Shown: positions 43,770 to 53,451, counted from the stretch's first letter. The stretch: 64,000 nucleotides of DNA from Porphyra umbilicalis (GCA_002049455.2 KV919061.1:1-64000), one strand, 5' to 3'. The notes: generated from the letters alone by a model not told the origin. Program-made: numbers and translations.

Positions 43770-44465
43770 GCGGACTGCCTCGTACCCACCTTCGGGGTGA
43801 CGGGAGAACTTCCACAGTGAGGACCGCCCACCCGGTGGGGCGGCCAACTCAAAAAAACCAGCGGTCGGCCCCTGCAAAAGGGACACAGCCCGCGGAAATA
43901 TCAGCGCGCAACGGCCCTCCTGGGTGTTGTGCACGAGTTCGGCGCGCACCCACCGGCGGGGTGACGAGCTCGATAAAACACGTCAAGCCGGCCCACCTAG
44001 TGTGCCGGCAACTCGCAACATCCAGCGGTCGGCCCCAGAAAAAGGGACACAGCCCGCGGTGCAAGCAACGCGCAACCGCCCGTACGGGCAGTATGGACGC
44101 GTTCGGCACGCACCCACCGGCGGGGTGACGAGCTCGAAGGAAAAGTCAAGCCGGCCCACCCGGTGTGCCGGCGATTCGTAAATGCCAGCGGTCGGCCCGA
44201 GAAAAAGGGACACACCCCGCTGCACAAGCCAGCCCCGCTCGCCCAAATGGGCGATTGGTGACACCCTCACACAAGCACCCGCCGGCGGGGTGACGAGTGA
44301 TAATGCACAGTGAAGACCGCCCACCCGGTGTGGCGGCCACTCCGAAAGGCCAGCGGTTGGCCCCCCGCGAGAGGTACACAGCCCGCGGCTCCGCCAAAGC
44401 GCGATCGCCCGTTGGGGCGCTCCGCGGCGGTCTGGCCCGCACCCACCGGCGGGGTAGCGGGCCTC
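43770..44465. repeat. Tandem repeats of about 165 bp upstream of the JmjC fusion gene
   Basis: CACCCACCGGCGGGGTGACGAG or a variant recurs near 43778, 43950, 44108, 44275 and 44440. In between are GCCCACCCGGTGTGSCGGC and CCAGCGGTYGGCCCC...AAAGGGACACAGCCCGC. These sit 150-800 bp 5' of the JmjC gene, where CACTA-like elements carry subterminal repeats. Confidence 0.85.
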
Positions 44466-45675
44466 AAAGCTCAATCGTGCCCCCAAAAACAAATCCAAGG
44501 GGAAGTAGGAGAGGGGGGAACAGGGTGTGCAATAGTAGAATGAGATCAAGAGAGGGGGGACAGTATTACCAAGCGAGTAGGGGATCTGTACATGCGTCGC
44601 TGGGGTACTAGACGTACTGAGGTACGGTACAGTGATGGCACGAGCTCGACGACGGTGATACGTGGTCGAGACCGCACGAGCTGCTCTCCGAGTGTGGCGG
44701 AGGACAGTACCAGGCTCGGCCGTGTGCTCTGGGCGTGCCACGGCCAGGCACGGCCGCCACAGCCGCGCGTGCGGCTGAGAGGCTGTGCGCTCCCCCCCCC
44801 ACACCGGATACGTCGGACACCCACGTCTGGCAGGCTGCGCGATGGGCGCGGAACACCATGTGAGATCACCCGTCGGCCCCGGCTGGGTGGGCCGGATAGT
44901 GAGCAATCTCGAGAAACGATGGACACTGTTGCCTGGCGGCGGCGTGGAGGGCGCGGCGCACCATGTGAGAACACATGTCGGCGGCAGACGGGTGGACCGG
45001 ATACTGAGCAATCTCGGGAAACGATGCAAAATATTTACCACATGCAATCACACATGCAGTCGAATACACGCCGCCGTTGCCGACAGAGATCTGCAGCAAT
45101 GCTGTAATCAGCACCGGCGACATTTCAGCGTACCCTGACTGGCTGCTAGACCAGGGTTTAGGGACTCATCGCACCAGGACGTGGTTCTGGTTGTACGTGA
45201 TTCATGCAACATGCATATGACGTGACGCGACGGCGACAAATACGTCAACTTACGGTTTTCGTGCCCCGCATCTCCCGCTGGAGAGCAGTAGGTTGCTCCA
45301 CGCATGTCCTGTATCCGGCTCTGAGAGGGCATCTGCGCCTGCTCAGGGAGGTCGTGAGGTCCAGCTCTGCGGGGCACTGACCCACGGAGATCCGGCTCTG
45401 GTGCTCGGGAGCTATGCGCTCGCCTCATATCCGACTCACTGAGAGCGTACGCCTTCACTTTGGCAGATCCGAGTCACTCTGTAGGGCTGCGCCCATAGCT
45501 ACGCCCACCATACCTGATCCTGGAATCACTCCACTGTGCCTGAGACCTCGCTACGCTTGCGGAGCGCACGGAGCGCACGGTGACTGAGACTCGGTGATAC
45601 ACACCTCGACTGCCTCCCTGATGCGCTTGCGGAGCGACGGACGTTGATTGAGACGCGGTCAAGGTTGCAGATACA
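44466..45675. other. Intergenic, with a 107-bp direct repeat
   Basis: ACCATGTGAGATCACCCGTCGG...CTCGAGAAACGATG (about 44850-44922) recurs as ACCATGTGAGAACACATGTCGG...CTCGGGAAACGATG (about 44959-45026). TGCGGAGCG motifs repeat near 45555-45640, just 5' of the next gene. No coding frame is supported. Confidence 0.5.
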
Positions 45676-46703
45676 ATGCCCAGCAGCGATGCTGATGATG
45701 CTTCTGATGCTCCCTCCCCATCGCCAGTTGTCAATGGCGCCCTGTTCGCGAGCGTCTGGAACGAACATGGGGTACGTTTTCCGCTTGAATCAGTCGTGTT
45801 TCGTGCACGGCTTCTATCCGAGTTCCTATCTCGGATGATCCCTGATCTATTACTGGTTGTACGAGTTTTCTGACGCTGTCTAACCCGTACGCATCATCCT
45901 CGTACTCGTGCCTTTCTACCGCTGTGTCGCACCTCTTGCTGAACCAGGATGACTTGAGTGTTCTGTTTTCGCGATACGCGCAGGCGATGCTAAAGAAGAT
46001 CTCCAATGGAACAGTGAGCTCTGGGAAAAGTGGTAGCGCCGTGGACTCGCCCGAACACGATTGCCTCTCGTGGCTGGCCCCCCCTGGACAGCTGGAAGGA
46101 CCCAACAGAGACTGTACTCGCTCACTTCGTGCAGTCATGACCAAAGCTGTCAAGAAGTACGCGAACCAGATAGATTACGCTGCCAACGGCTGGACAGGAA
46201 ACAGACGTGCTGTAAAGATGGCTCTGAGGAAGGGTCTACGCACTCGCTGCAACCGAAGACGCACCTCTGCTCGACTGCTTGCATATCGGACTCTCGGAGT
46301 ATACATGGACAGTGATGTACCGGAGGCATCCATGGAACGCGTGGTCCTCAGTGCGGGCGCAGAAAATGTCGCTTCGGGCGGCGCGCTGGCCGAGAGCACA
46401 GTCTTTGGGTACCGACTGAAGCTAAAAGACGGTGACAACGAGGTCGATCGAGCGCTTGATCTGAACGGAGCGGCCGCGACAATCATTGCTGAGCTTCTGT
46501 TTCTGGACTCAAGTGAAGTGTGGACCTCTGTGCGAGCAGCCGGAGCCGCCTGTCTGAAGAGCTATGTGGATACTGCACAGTATCCAAAGTTTTTGCGCCC
46601 GGAGAGTACCGACGCTCGCAACGGCGTCGTCCGGTGCATGCGGGATGAGTTGCAGGACCTCAAGGCTGGCGATGTCAATCTCTCCGATGAAGAACCAGAC
46701 TAG
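45676..46703 (+). CDS. Unrecognised two-exon protein, 312 aa
   Basis: Exon 1 (45676-45858) begins MPSSDADDASDAPS and ends ...MIPDLLLV. Exon 2 (45948-46703) begins DDLSVLFSRYAQAMLKK and ends DVNLSDEEPD. The 89-bp intron has GT..AG ends (GTACGAG...AACCAG), phase 0, and restores a continuous amphipathic helix across the join. The centre is basic (RRAVKMALRKGLRTRCNRRR), the C-terminal third is helical (GAAATIIAELLFLDSSEVW; AGAACLKSYVDTAQYPKF) and may be a DNA-binding or BEN-like fold, though I cannot confirm that. Acidic N- and C-termini. It follows the 165-bp repeats and may be the second protein (TnpA-like) of the Tnp2-type element; a host gene is also possible. Confidence 0.6.
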
Positions 46704-47440
46704 GAGGCTCGTACCGCTGCTACTTGCAGTCAACCCCTTGTCGTCTACCGTGCTGTCAAGGCCCACGACTCGATGCTGACGCCGGTGGGCATGACGTGCA
46801 TACCGTCCTGAATACGTTCTTCATATACTGGTGGTCTCGCACGTTTTCTTTGTCGTTCCTGTTGTGTTTGACCGTCCATTTGCCTTTTTATTATTGTCAT
46901 TTATTTGCTGGATCCTGTCGTTTTTCCATATATTTTCCGCAGTTTTCTCCAATATATTTTCTTACATCCCGTCCACGAGAAAAACTGAGGGACCTCCTGT
47001 CGGTAAATCTGACAGATAAACAGCGTACCCACCTACGGAATCGTCTTGAAACATGTCCTTGGGACTAGTTGCGCGCGTCGTCGCAAGAAGAAAATCAAAA
47101 GCAGCTCTTCAGCCGGTCCATGGAACCATCATGGGAATAATGTGGTCCTCCATATTGAAGACCTTCTTGTAGGACATACCTGGCTTTATTTGCCGCAATA
47201 TTCTGTCGCACGTTCCCAGAATCATCGCTATGCATGTGTTTCGCATCGTACACAGAGCTAGTGCTTTGTCTATTTTGGAGATGGTCTCGCCGTCTGACGT
47301 CGCAATCGTCCCTGGTTCAGGCTCTCGCGCAGTTCTCAAGAAAGGAATGATGCGTTGCTTGTGCTCTTGCTCCGAGTACATCGCCTAAATGGGATTCTGA
47401 TAAAACCCTGGACCAGTGTTTTGAAAGTGCCTATGGTTTC
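46704..47440. other. Relatively AT-rich intergenic sequence
   Basis: Contains T-rich stretches (46840-46990) that look like a 3' UTR or spacer. The minus strand has a protein-like 90-aa frame at 47109-47381 (MEDHIIPMMVPWTG end), without recognisable domain. Confidence 0.4.
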
Positions 47441-47442
47441 AC

Positions 47443-47568
47443 TTGGGGTTCAGTCCAGGGACCATACCCCACGATACGCCGCAAAGCTATCTTGTAAACA
47501 GACTGGAAGACAGTCGTGGAAACAGTCCGGAAAACAGTCCGGACAACAGTCCCTGAACTGAACCCAGG
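47443..47568. repeat. Small fold-back with 12-bp repeats
   Basis: GGTTCAGTCCAGGGAC at the left pairs with GTCCCTGAACTGAACC at the right with one mismatch. Between them ACAGTCCGG-type 12-bp units recur about three times (47520-47555). Probably a tiny non-autonomous element. Confidence 0.6.
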
Positions 47569-47599
47569 ACCATCTTGCGTCGAAACACAAGGTAATCAC

Positions 47600-47852
47600 A
47601 GGATGGCACCAGACAAATTCCGAGAACGATCTGCGGGACGAATCGAGCCGTCTCAGGAGATAATCCTCAAGATTATCTCACACAATTCCAGGAACTTTCC
47701 TAAAGATACGCCTCAGAGCGGCCTTCGATCGAAGAATAATAACTCCTCCTTATTTCTTTCGGAAGAAAATATCTCACTTTATCTCGTGAATTTCATACCA
47801 CCACGCAGTGTCTCAGTCTTTGGCCATCAGGACACAATTTGGGGATCAGCAA
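47600..47852. mobile_element. Right-end fragment of a TTGCTGATCC-family MITE
   Basis: Ends in CAGGACACAATTTGGGGATCAGCAA followed by TA (47853-47854). The left inverted end is not seen, so this is a remnant; its left limit is a guess. Confidence 0.6.
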
Positions 47853-48286
47853 TATCGCCTCTCAACCCTGGCCTTCAGTCGTTCAGAACAGCGTCGAGGT
47901 TTGGGAGTGTTTCTTTGTGCTCCTTTCCGGACCAACCATTGGTGCTGAGAACGGGATGACGAGATAACGCCGGGCAGCTCATCCACGAGACTGGTACTGC
48001 ACGGCCGACACGCGCGCCTTCATCTGCCTGTTGAGTGCGTGAGGGGTGGATGAGTCATCATGCTTAGGCCAACACATTCTGAAGGGATCCCTGTTGAGAA
48101 GCGTGCCATAGAAATGTGTTCGACGCTCTTTGTCGGATGCAAAGTAAGCGGTCGCTGTCTACATATGTCCGAGCAACCACACTCCATAGGTGCAACTCCT
48201 CCAGTGTGCCACCACTCGCTCCTCTCCTAGACGAGCACATTGACAAGGACCAGTTTTTTCGATATTCCCACCCAAACGACTCCTCC

Positions 48287-51034
48287 ATGGCCACGCCCGC
48301 CTTCGTCCGCGGGCTCGCCTTCGTCCGCGGGCCCGCCTTCGTCAGCGGGCCCCCGCTTGTCAGCGGCCGCGCCGCGCTGCCCTCCGCCCGCTCCACGACC
48401 CGGCCGGCGCGCACGGCGACGCGCATGGTCGCGCCGCCGCTTCTGCGCGGCGTGGCGGCCGTGGTAGTGGGCGGCGCGGCCGTGGCGCTGATGCGCCTGG
48501 TGTTCAAGTCTAAGAAGGTCGTCAAGCCGGTGACCGAGGAGGAGGTGTTGGCCGCGCAGTCCGCGTGGTCCGACGCCATTGTCCGCATCTCCGCCGCGCA
48601 AGCGGCCGGAGAGGACTTTGTCAAGGTCGCCGGCACCGCCGCCGCCGAGCTGTACGGCTATGGGGACGGAGACGTCCTGTTCAAGCCCACCAAGGCCACA
48701 AACAACCCCTTCCGGCCGTCCGCTGAGGACGCCATGAGCTACTTTGTCGGCTCCGCCGCAGTAGAAAACATTGCCTTTGACGGTGAGGACTCTGGCTTCG
48801 CCATCAACGGCGGCCGAGGCTGGGAAAAAGTCGTCTTCCGCAACCACGAGATCAAGCTGTTTGGCGAGGTTGCACACGCCATGGGCGAGTACTACTTCAA
48901 GGATGCCACCAACGGCGACGTCAGCCGCGTCGAGTACACCTTCGGATACAAGCGCTGTACCGACGGAAACGTCCGCATTTGCCTGCACCACTCGTCGGTG
49001 CCGTTTGAGCAGAAGGTGCCCGCTGTCACGGGGGCCGAGGTCCTTGCCGCGCAGAAGCTCTGGTGTGACTCGATCGTCGCTATTTCCAAGGTGTACAGCG
49101 AGAAGGGTGACTTCGTTGGTGCTGCCGGGGAGGCCGCTGGCAAGTTGTACGGCTACGGACACACCGACGTGCTATTCAAGCCGACCAAGGCGACAGCTCA
49201 TCCCTTCCGTCCAACCGCAGCCGATGCCATGAGCTACTTTGTCGGTGCTGAGGCCATGGACAACCCGAAGTTCGAAGGCGAGGATGCTGGCTTCGCCATC
49301 AACGGCGGCCGCGGATGGAGCGACGTTGTCTTCCGCAACCACAAGATCGACTTCAACGGTTCCACGGCACAAGCCATGGGTGACTACGTCTTCACGGACG
49401 CCACCAGCGGCGACAAGGTCCGAGTGGAGTACACCTTCGGATACAAGCGCTGTGCCGACGGAAAAGTCCGCATTTGCCTGCACCACTCGTCGGTGCCGTT
49501 TGAGCAGAAGGTGCCCGCTGTCACGGGGGCCGAGGTCCTTGCCGCGCAGAAGCTCTGGTGTGACTCGATCGTCGCTATTTCCAAGGTGTACAGCGAGAAG
49601 GGAGACTTCGTTGGTGCTGCCGGGGAGGCCGCTGGCAAGTTGTACGGCTACGGACACACCGACGTGCTATTCAAGCCGACCAAGGCGACAGCTCATCCCT
49701 TCCGTCCAACCGCAGCCGATGCCATGAGCTACTTTGTCGGTGCTGAGGCCATGGACAACCCGAAGTTCGAAGGCGAGGATGCTGGCTTCGCCATCAACGG
49801 CGGCCGCGGATGGAGCGACGTTGTCTTCCGCAACCACAAGATCGACTTCAACGGTTCCACGGCACAAGCCATGGGTGACTACGTCTTCACGGACGCCACC
49901 AGCGGCGACAAGGTCCGAGTGGAGTACACCTTCGGATACAAGCGCTGTGCCGACGGAAAAGTCCGCATTTGCCTGCACCACTCGTCGGTGCCGTTTGAGC
50001 AGAAGGTGCCCGCTGTCACGGGGGCCGAGGTCCTTGCCGCGCAGAAGCTCTGGTGTGACTCGATCGTCGCTATTTCCAAGGTGTACAGCGAGAAGGGAGA
50101 CTTCGTTGGTGCTGCCGGGGAGGCCGCTGGCAAGTTGTACGGCTACGGACACACCGACGTGCTATTCAAGCCGACCAAGGCGACAGCTCATCCCTTCCGT
50201 CCAACCGCAGCCGATGCCATGAGCTACTTTGTCGGTGCTGAGGCCATGGACAACCCGAAGTTCGAAGGCGAGGATGCTGGCTTCGCCATCAACGGCGGCC
50301 GCGGATGGAGCGACGTTGTCTTCCGCAACCACAAGATCGACTTCAACGGTTCCACGGCACAAGCCATGGGTGACTACGTCTTCACGGACGCCACCAGCGG
50401 CGACAAGGTCCGAGTGGAGTACACCTTCGGATACAAGCGCTGTGCCGACGGTAAAGTCCGCATTTGCCTGCACCACTCGTCGGTGCCGTTTGAGCAGAAG
50501 GTGCCCGCTGTCACGGGGGCCGAGGTCCTTGCCGCGCAGAAGCTCTGGTGTGACTCGATCGTCGCTATTTCCAAGGTGTACAGCGAGAAGGGAGACTTCG
50601 TTGGTGCTGCCGGGGAGGCCGCTGGCAAGTTGTACGGCTACGGACACACCGACGTGCTATTCAAGCCGACCAAGGCGACAGCTCATCCCTTCCGTCCAAC
50701 CGCAGCCGATGCCATGAGCTACTTTGTCGGTGCTGAGGCCATGGACAACCCGAAGTTCGAAGGCGAGGATGCTGGCTTCGCCATCAACGGCGGCCGCGGA
50801 TGGAGCGACGTTGTCTTCCGCAACCACAAGATCGACTTCAACGGTTCCACGGCACAAGCCATGGGTGACTACGTCTTCACGGACGCCACCAGCGGCGACA
50901 AGGTCCGAGTGGAGTACACCTTCGGATACAAGCGCTGTGCCGACGGAAAAGTCCGCATTTGCCTGCACCACTCGTCGGTGCCGTTTGAGCAGAAGGTGCC
51001 CGCTGTCACGGGGGCCGAGGTCCTTGCCGGGTAG
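48287..51034 (+). CDS. Protein of five tandem SnoaL/NTF2-like domains
   Basis: ATG 48287 (CTCCATGGCC) is preferred over the upstream in-frame ATG at 48116: it opens a Ser/Arg/Pro-rich leader with Phe near the start (MATPAFVRG), typical of red-algal plastid transit peptides. A hydrophobic helix follows (LLRGVAAVVVGGAAVALMRL). Then come five repeats of 165 residues: EVLAAQKLWCDSIVAISK, KLYGYGHTDVLFKPTKA, FRPTAADAMSYFVG, DAGFAINGGRGW, VEYTFGYKRC and RICLHHSSVPFE. This matches SnoaL-like proteins (NTF2 fold) found in diatoms and cyanobacteria; substrate unknown. The first domain is diverged; the other four are almost identical at DNA level. The frame stops nine codons into what would be a sixth unit (GAEVLAG). 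Membrane-attached and probably plastid-located, by inference. Confidence 0.85.
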   Translation: MATPAFVRGLAFVRGPAFVSGPPLVSGRAALPSARSTTRPARTATRMVAPPLLRGVAAVVVGGAAVALMRLVFKSKKVVKPVTEEEVLAAQSAWSDAIVRISAAQAAGEDFVKVAGTAAAELYGYGDGDVLFKPTKATNNPFRPSAEDAMSYFVGSAAVENIAFDGEDSGFAINGGRGWEKVVFRNHEIKLFGEVAHAMGEYYFKDATNGDVSRVEYTFGYKRCTDGNVRICLHHSSVPFEQKVPAVTGAEVLAAQKLWCDSIVAISKVYSEKGDFVGAAGEAAGKLYGYGHTDVLFKPTKATAHPFRPTAADAMSYFVGAEAMDNPKFEGEDAGFAINGGRGWSDVVFRNHKIDFNGSTAQAMGDYVFTDATSGDKVRVEYTFGYKRCADGKVRICLHHSSVPFEQKVPAVTGAEVLAAQKLWCDSIVAISKVYSEKGDFVGAAGEAAGKLYGYGHTDVLFKPTKATAHPFRPTAADAMSYFVGAEAMDNPKFEGEDAGFAINGGRGWSDVVFRNHKIDFNGSTAQAMGDYVFTDATSGDKVRVEYTFGYKRCADGKVRICLHHSSVPFEQKVPAVTGAEVLAAQKLWCDSIVAISKVYSEKGDFVGAAGEAAGKLYGYGHTDVLFKPTKATAHPFRPTAADAMSYFVGAEAMDNPKFEGEDAGFAINGGRGWSDVVFRNHKIDFNGSTAQAMGDYVFTDATSGDKVRVEYTFGYKRCADGKVRICLHHSSVPFEQKVPAVTGAEVLAAQKLWCDSIVAISKVYSEKGDFVGAAGEAAGKLYGYGHTDVLFKPTKATAHPFRPTAADAMSYFVGAEAMDNPKFEGEDAGFAINGGRGWSDVVFRNHKIDFNGSTAQAMGDYVFTDATSGDKVRVEYTFGYKRCADGKVRICLHHSSVPFEQKVPAVTGAEVLAG
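49014..50993 (+). repeat. Four near-identical 495-bp coding units
   Basis: GTGCCGTTTGAGCAGAAGG recurs at about 48999, 49494, 49989, 50484 and 50979, exactly 495 bp apart. The units differ at only a few bases (for example GGGTGACTT against GGGAGACTT; GGTAAAGTC in one unit against GGAAAAGTC in the others). Confidence 0.95.
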
Positions 51035-51240
51035 ACAATTGGCGCGACCGTGTCGTCCTCAACGCGGCCCGAATCATTGTAGGGCGCCGACATGGGTTGG
51101 TCAGAGCCAATGCGAACATACATGGGGCGCCAGTTGGGTCGCTGATGGTAGAGCTCATTGAAAGTGAGGTTGGCGCGGTGGAAGCCAGGTGTCGGCACCA
51201 GAACAGTGAAGAACAGGGGCCCGCTGTTGGTGTAGCGGAG
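51035..51240 (-). other. Coding-looking fragment antisense to the SnoaL array end
   Basis: The minus strand reads LRYTNSGPLFFTVLVP, NLTFNELYHQRPNWRP and MYVRIGSDQPMSAPYND as far as the repeat junction, with natural protein composition. A stop lies just upstream, possibly in an intron (CCCCCTCCAG acceptor near 51255). It may be the last intact piece of a gene cut by the repeat expansion. Not recognised. Confidence 0.35.
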
Positions 51241-51420
51241 GGACTAGTGCTGGAGGGGGACATGCGTCGGCTGGCTGCACGCAAGCAACCCTGGGGAGAA
51301 ATGCCATATCGGGTTTCTTTCTGTATTAACAGATGCAGCTTGACGAGCTCTTTCGCTTACTTCTATTTCCTACCTATCTATGTTGCTAAGTTCTATGTGG
51401 GTGCTAATACCGGCGGTCAC
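51241..51420. other. Intergenic, moderate GC
   Basis: Includes a T-rich stretch (51310-51400) between the SnoaL-gene region and the trinucleotide repeats. No gene seen. Confidence 0.4.
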
Positions 51421-51523
51421 CACGCCGCCGCCGCCGCCGCCGCCGCCGCCCGCCGCCCGCCGCCCGCCGCGGGACGGCAACGGCAGCAGCGGCGGTGGCG
51501 GCGGGGGAGGCAGGCCGCCGCCG

Positions 51524-51554
<31 letters not shown>

Positions 51555-51620
51555 GGCCCGCCGCCGCCACGGCCCGCCGCCGACGGGGACGCTCTCCCGG
51601 CCGCCCCGCCCCAGCCGCCC
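51421..51620. repeat. CGC/GCC trinucleotide repeats
   Basis: Runs of GCC near 51424-51450 and 51509-51575 with interruptions. These open every frame in the area. Confidence 0.85.
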
Positions 51621-51675
51621 GGCGACGCTGCCGCACGTGCCGACTGGGAGGCGGCGGCCCGCCACGGCGGCGAGC

Positions 51676-53451
51676 CTAGCACCCCGCGGTCGCCCAGCAA
51701 CGCAGCGCCGCGCGGCACGGGGCTGGACGGCGAGCCCGGCAGGTGAGCGGCAGCGGCGGGGGCACCCACGGGGGCGCCCGCCCACCCCCCCTAGCCGCAC
51801 TGCCCGCGGCGGCGAGCGCGCGGTTCACATCGGCGGCGACCGCCGCCCGCCGCGCGGTTGCGGCGGCCGCCCCAACCAGCAGCAGCACCGCCGTGTCCGT
51901 GACAAGCATGTGGGGTTGCGCCGCTGCCGCCGCCGCGCGTCGGGCCGCTGACAGGATGGCGGCCTGGCCCGCCACCACCGCCCCCGCGGCGGTCGACGAC
52001 GCGGTCACCGCCGCGGCCAGCGGCCGCCACGTGACGCCCCGGCCCGAGCAGAGGCGCCGGGAGAGGGAGGTGGCGGCAGGCGCGGCGGGCGCGGCGGGCC
52101 GCAGGTCCCGGTGGGGGTGAAGGTTCAGCAGCAGCGGCGCCTGGACACGCGCGGCAAGGTCCGCGTCGCCCAGCGGCGCGCCCCCTTCGCCACCATACTC
52201 GTCGCCGCCGCCGTCGCCGCCGCCTGCGGCGTCGGCGGCGGGCCCGCCGGGCGCCGTCCCCGCCGCCCATGGCAACGCCGCCGTCCAGGCTGCTGCCGTC
52301 GCCGTCGCCGTCGCCGTCACTGCCACGGGGCGGCAGCGGGGAGCCGCTGACAGCGTAGTAGAGCCCCGAGTTGACCACCCAGTTGGGCAGTTCCCCCGCC
52401 CGCGCGTCGGACGTGATGGGCACCGCCGCAAGGCCCGCGGCGGCGGCGGCCGCCCCCAGCGCCGCCACCGCGTCGCCCACCCACCCGATGTCCACGTCGA
52501 TGAGGACAACGTCGTAGCCGGCGGCCAAGACGGCGGCCGCAGCCGCCGACTTGCGGACAGACAGCGCCACAAAGGCGGGCGTGCCAAAGAGGGCACTATC
52601 CCCGGTCGCGAGGCGTGGGGGGGGGGCGGTCCCGTCCCCCGCGCCCGCCACGGTTGCCGTCGCCGTCTCCGCTGCCGCCACCGCATCCACTGCCGATGCT
52701 GCTGCTGCCGCTCCTGGGGGTGCCACGGAGTCCGTGCCGGCGTCGCCGTTGCCCAGCCACACGGCCATGGACGGCGGCGGTGGCTCCGCAGCGGTCTTCC
52801 CCCCCCCCTCCCCCCCTCGCGCAGAAAGGCAGCGACCTCCGCCGCAGCGGCGGCAGCGCACACGTCCTCATCGGCAGCAAACAGCAGCATCCGCCGCCCC
52901 GCCGCAGACGCCACCCCACACGCGGCGTTGAGGGCCAGGTCCGCCACCGCCGCCTCCGCGACCACCACTACCACCAGCCGACGGCCAGCACCGGCGCCGG
53001 CACTGGCGGCGGCGGTGCCGCTATTAGCACTGGCCGCCCGGGGGGACCGGCCCGCCACCACCGCCAGCAGCCGACGAAAGGCCCCGTTCCCTTCACGGGC
53101 AGCGTTGCGGCTGCCGGCCGCACCAGCGGTGGCGAGCCTGCCCTCCCCCCCCCTGCCGGCGCTCCCGCACCGCACGGGGGGGGCGCCCCCACGTGGAGGC
53201 TGACGCCGCCGACAGCGTCGGCGCCGGCAGCGGCGGCGCACAAGGCGGCGCTGCCCCCCGGCGGCGGCCAGCGTCAGCGCCAACGGTGCGGTGCCGCGGT
53301 TACGGCGGCGGGGCGGGGCGGGGCGGGTGGTCAAGGCGGCAGCGACTGCGACGGGGGGGAGGGGACGGGCAGGCGGACGGGCGCGCCCGCCCGGCACAGT
53401 CGCCGCCACAGCAATCGCCGCCGCCGGCACTGCCGCCACCACGGCTGCCAT
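51676..53451 (-). CDS. Nucleotide-diphospho-sugar transferase (GT77-like), frame changes mid-gene
   Basis: Coding signal on the minus strand starts at MAAVVAAVPAAAIAVA (53451), a possible signal anchor. It passes through RRLVVVVVAEAAVADLALN and RRMLLFAADEDV (about 52850-52990), the usual early block of this family. It then continues in another frame (52810-52270) with FVALSVRKS, GYDVVLIDVDIGWVGD (the DxD-type block, about 52480-52530) and ITSDARAGELPNWVVNSGLYY (52361-52430). This matches the Nucleotid_trans/GT77 pattern (DvDvvW, then SDaR..pN.G..y). After a Gly/Arg-rich stretch the first frame again looks best (VQAPLLLNLHPH; HMLVTDTAVLLLVG). The first switch falls at a poly-C tract (52797-52817), so sequence error is as likely as true frameshifts. 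It would act in the Golgi on cell-wall or glycoprotein glycans. Confidence 0.6.
   Translation of the reverse strand: MAAVVAAVPAAAIAVAATVPGGRARPPARPLPPVAVAAALTTRPAPPRRRNRGTAPLALTLAAAGGQRRLVRRRCRRRRCRRRQPPRGGAPPVRCGSAGRGGEGRLATAGAAGSRNAAREGNGAFRRLLAVVAGRSPRAASANSGTAAASAGAGAGRRLVVVVVAEAAVADLALNAACGVASAAGRRMLLFAADEDVCAAAAAAEVAAFLREGGRGGGRPLRSHRRRPWPCGWATATPARTPWHPQERQQQHRQWMRWRQRRRRRQPWRARGTGPPPPHASRPGIVPSLARPPLWRCLSASRRLRPPSWPPATTLSSSTWTSGGWATRWRRWGRPPPPRALRRCPSRPTRGRGNCPTGWSTRGSTTLSAAPRCRPVAVTATATATAAAWTAALPWAAGTAPGGPAADAAGGGDGGGDEYGGEGGAPLGDADLAARVQAPLLLNLHPHRDLRPAAPAAPAATSLSRRLCSGRGVTWRPLAAAVTASSTAAGAVVAGQAAILSAARRAAAAAAQPHMLVTDTAVLLLVGAAAATARRAAVAADVNRALAAAGSAARGGGRAPPWVPPPLPLTCRARRPAPCRAALRCWATAGC

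Noticed and set aside
49172-50971. Repeated 161-codon minus-strand frames opposite the SnoaL units
   Set aside because: Identical shadows of the 495-bp units on the other strand; the + frame has the family motifs.
51097-51951. 284-codon + strand frame
   Set aside because: Created by the trinucleotide repeats; composition is Ala/Arg/Pro and it runs antisense to the glycosyltransferase region.
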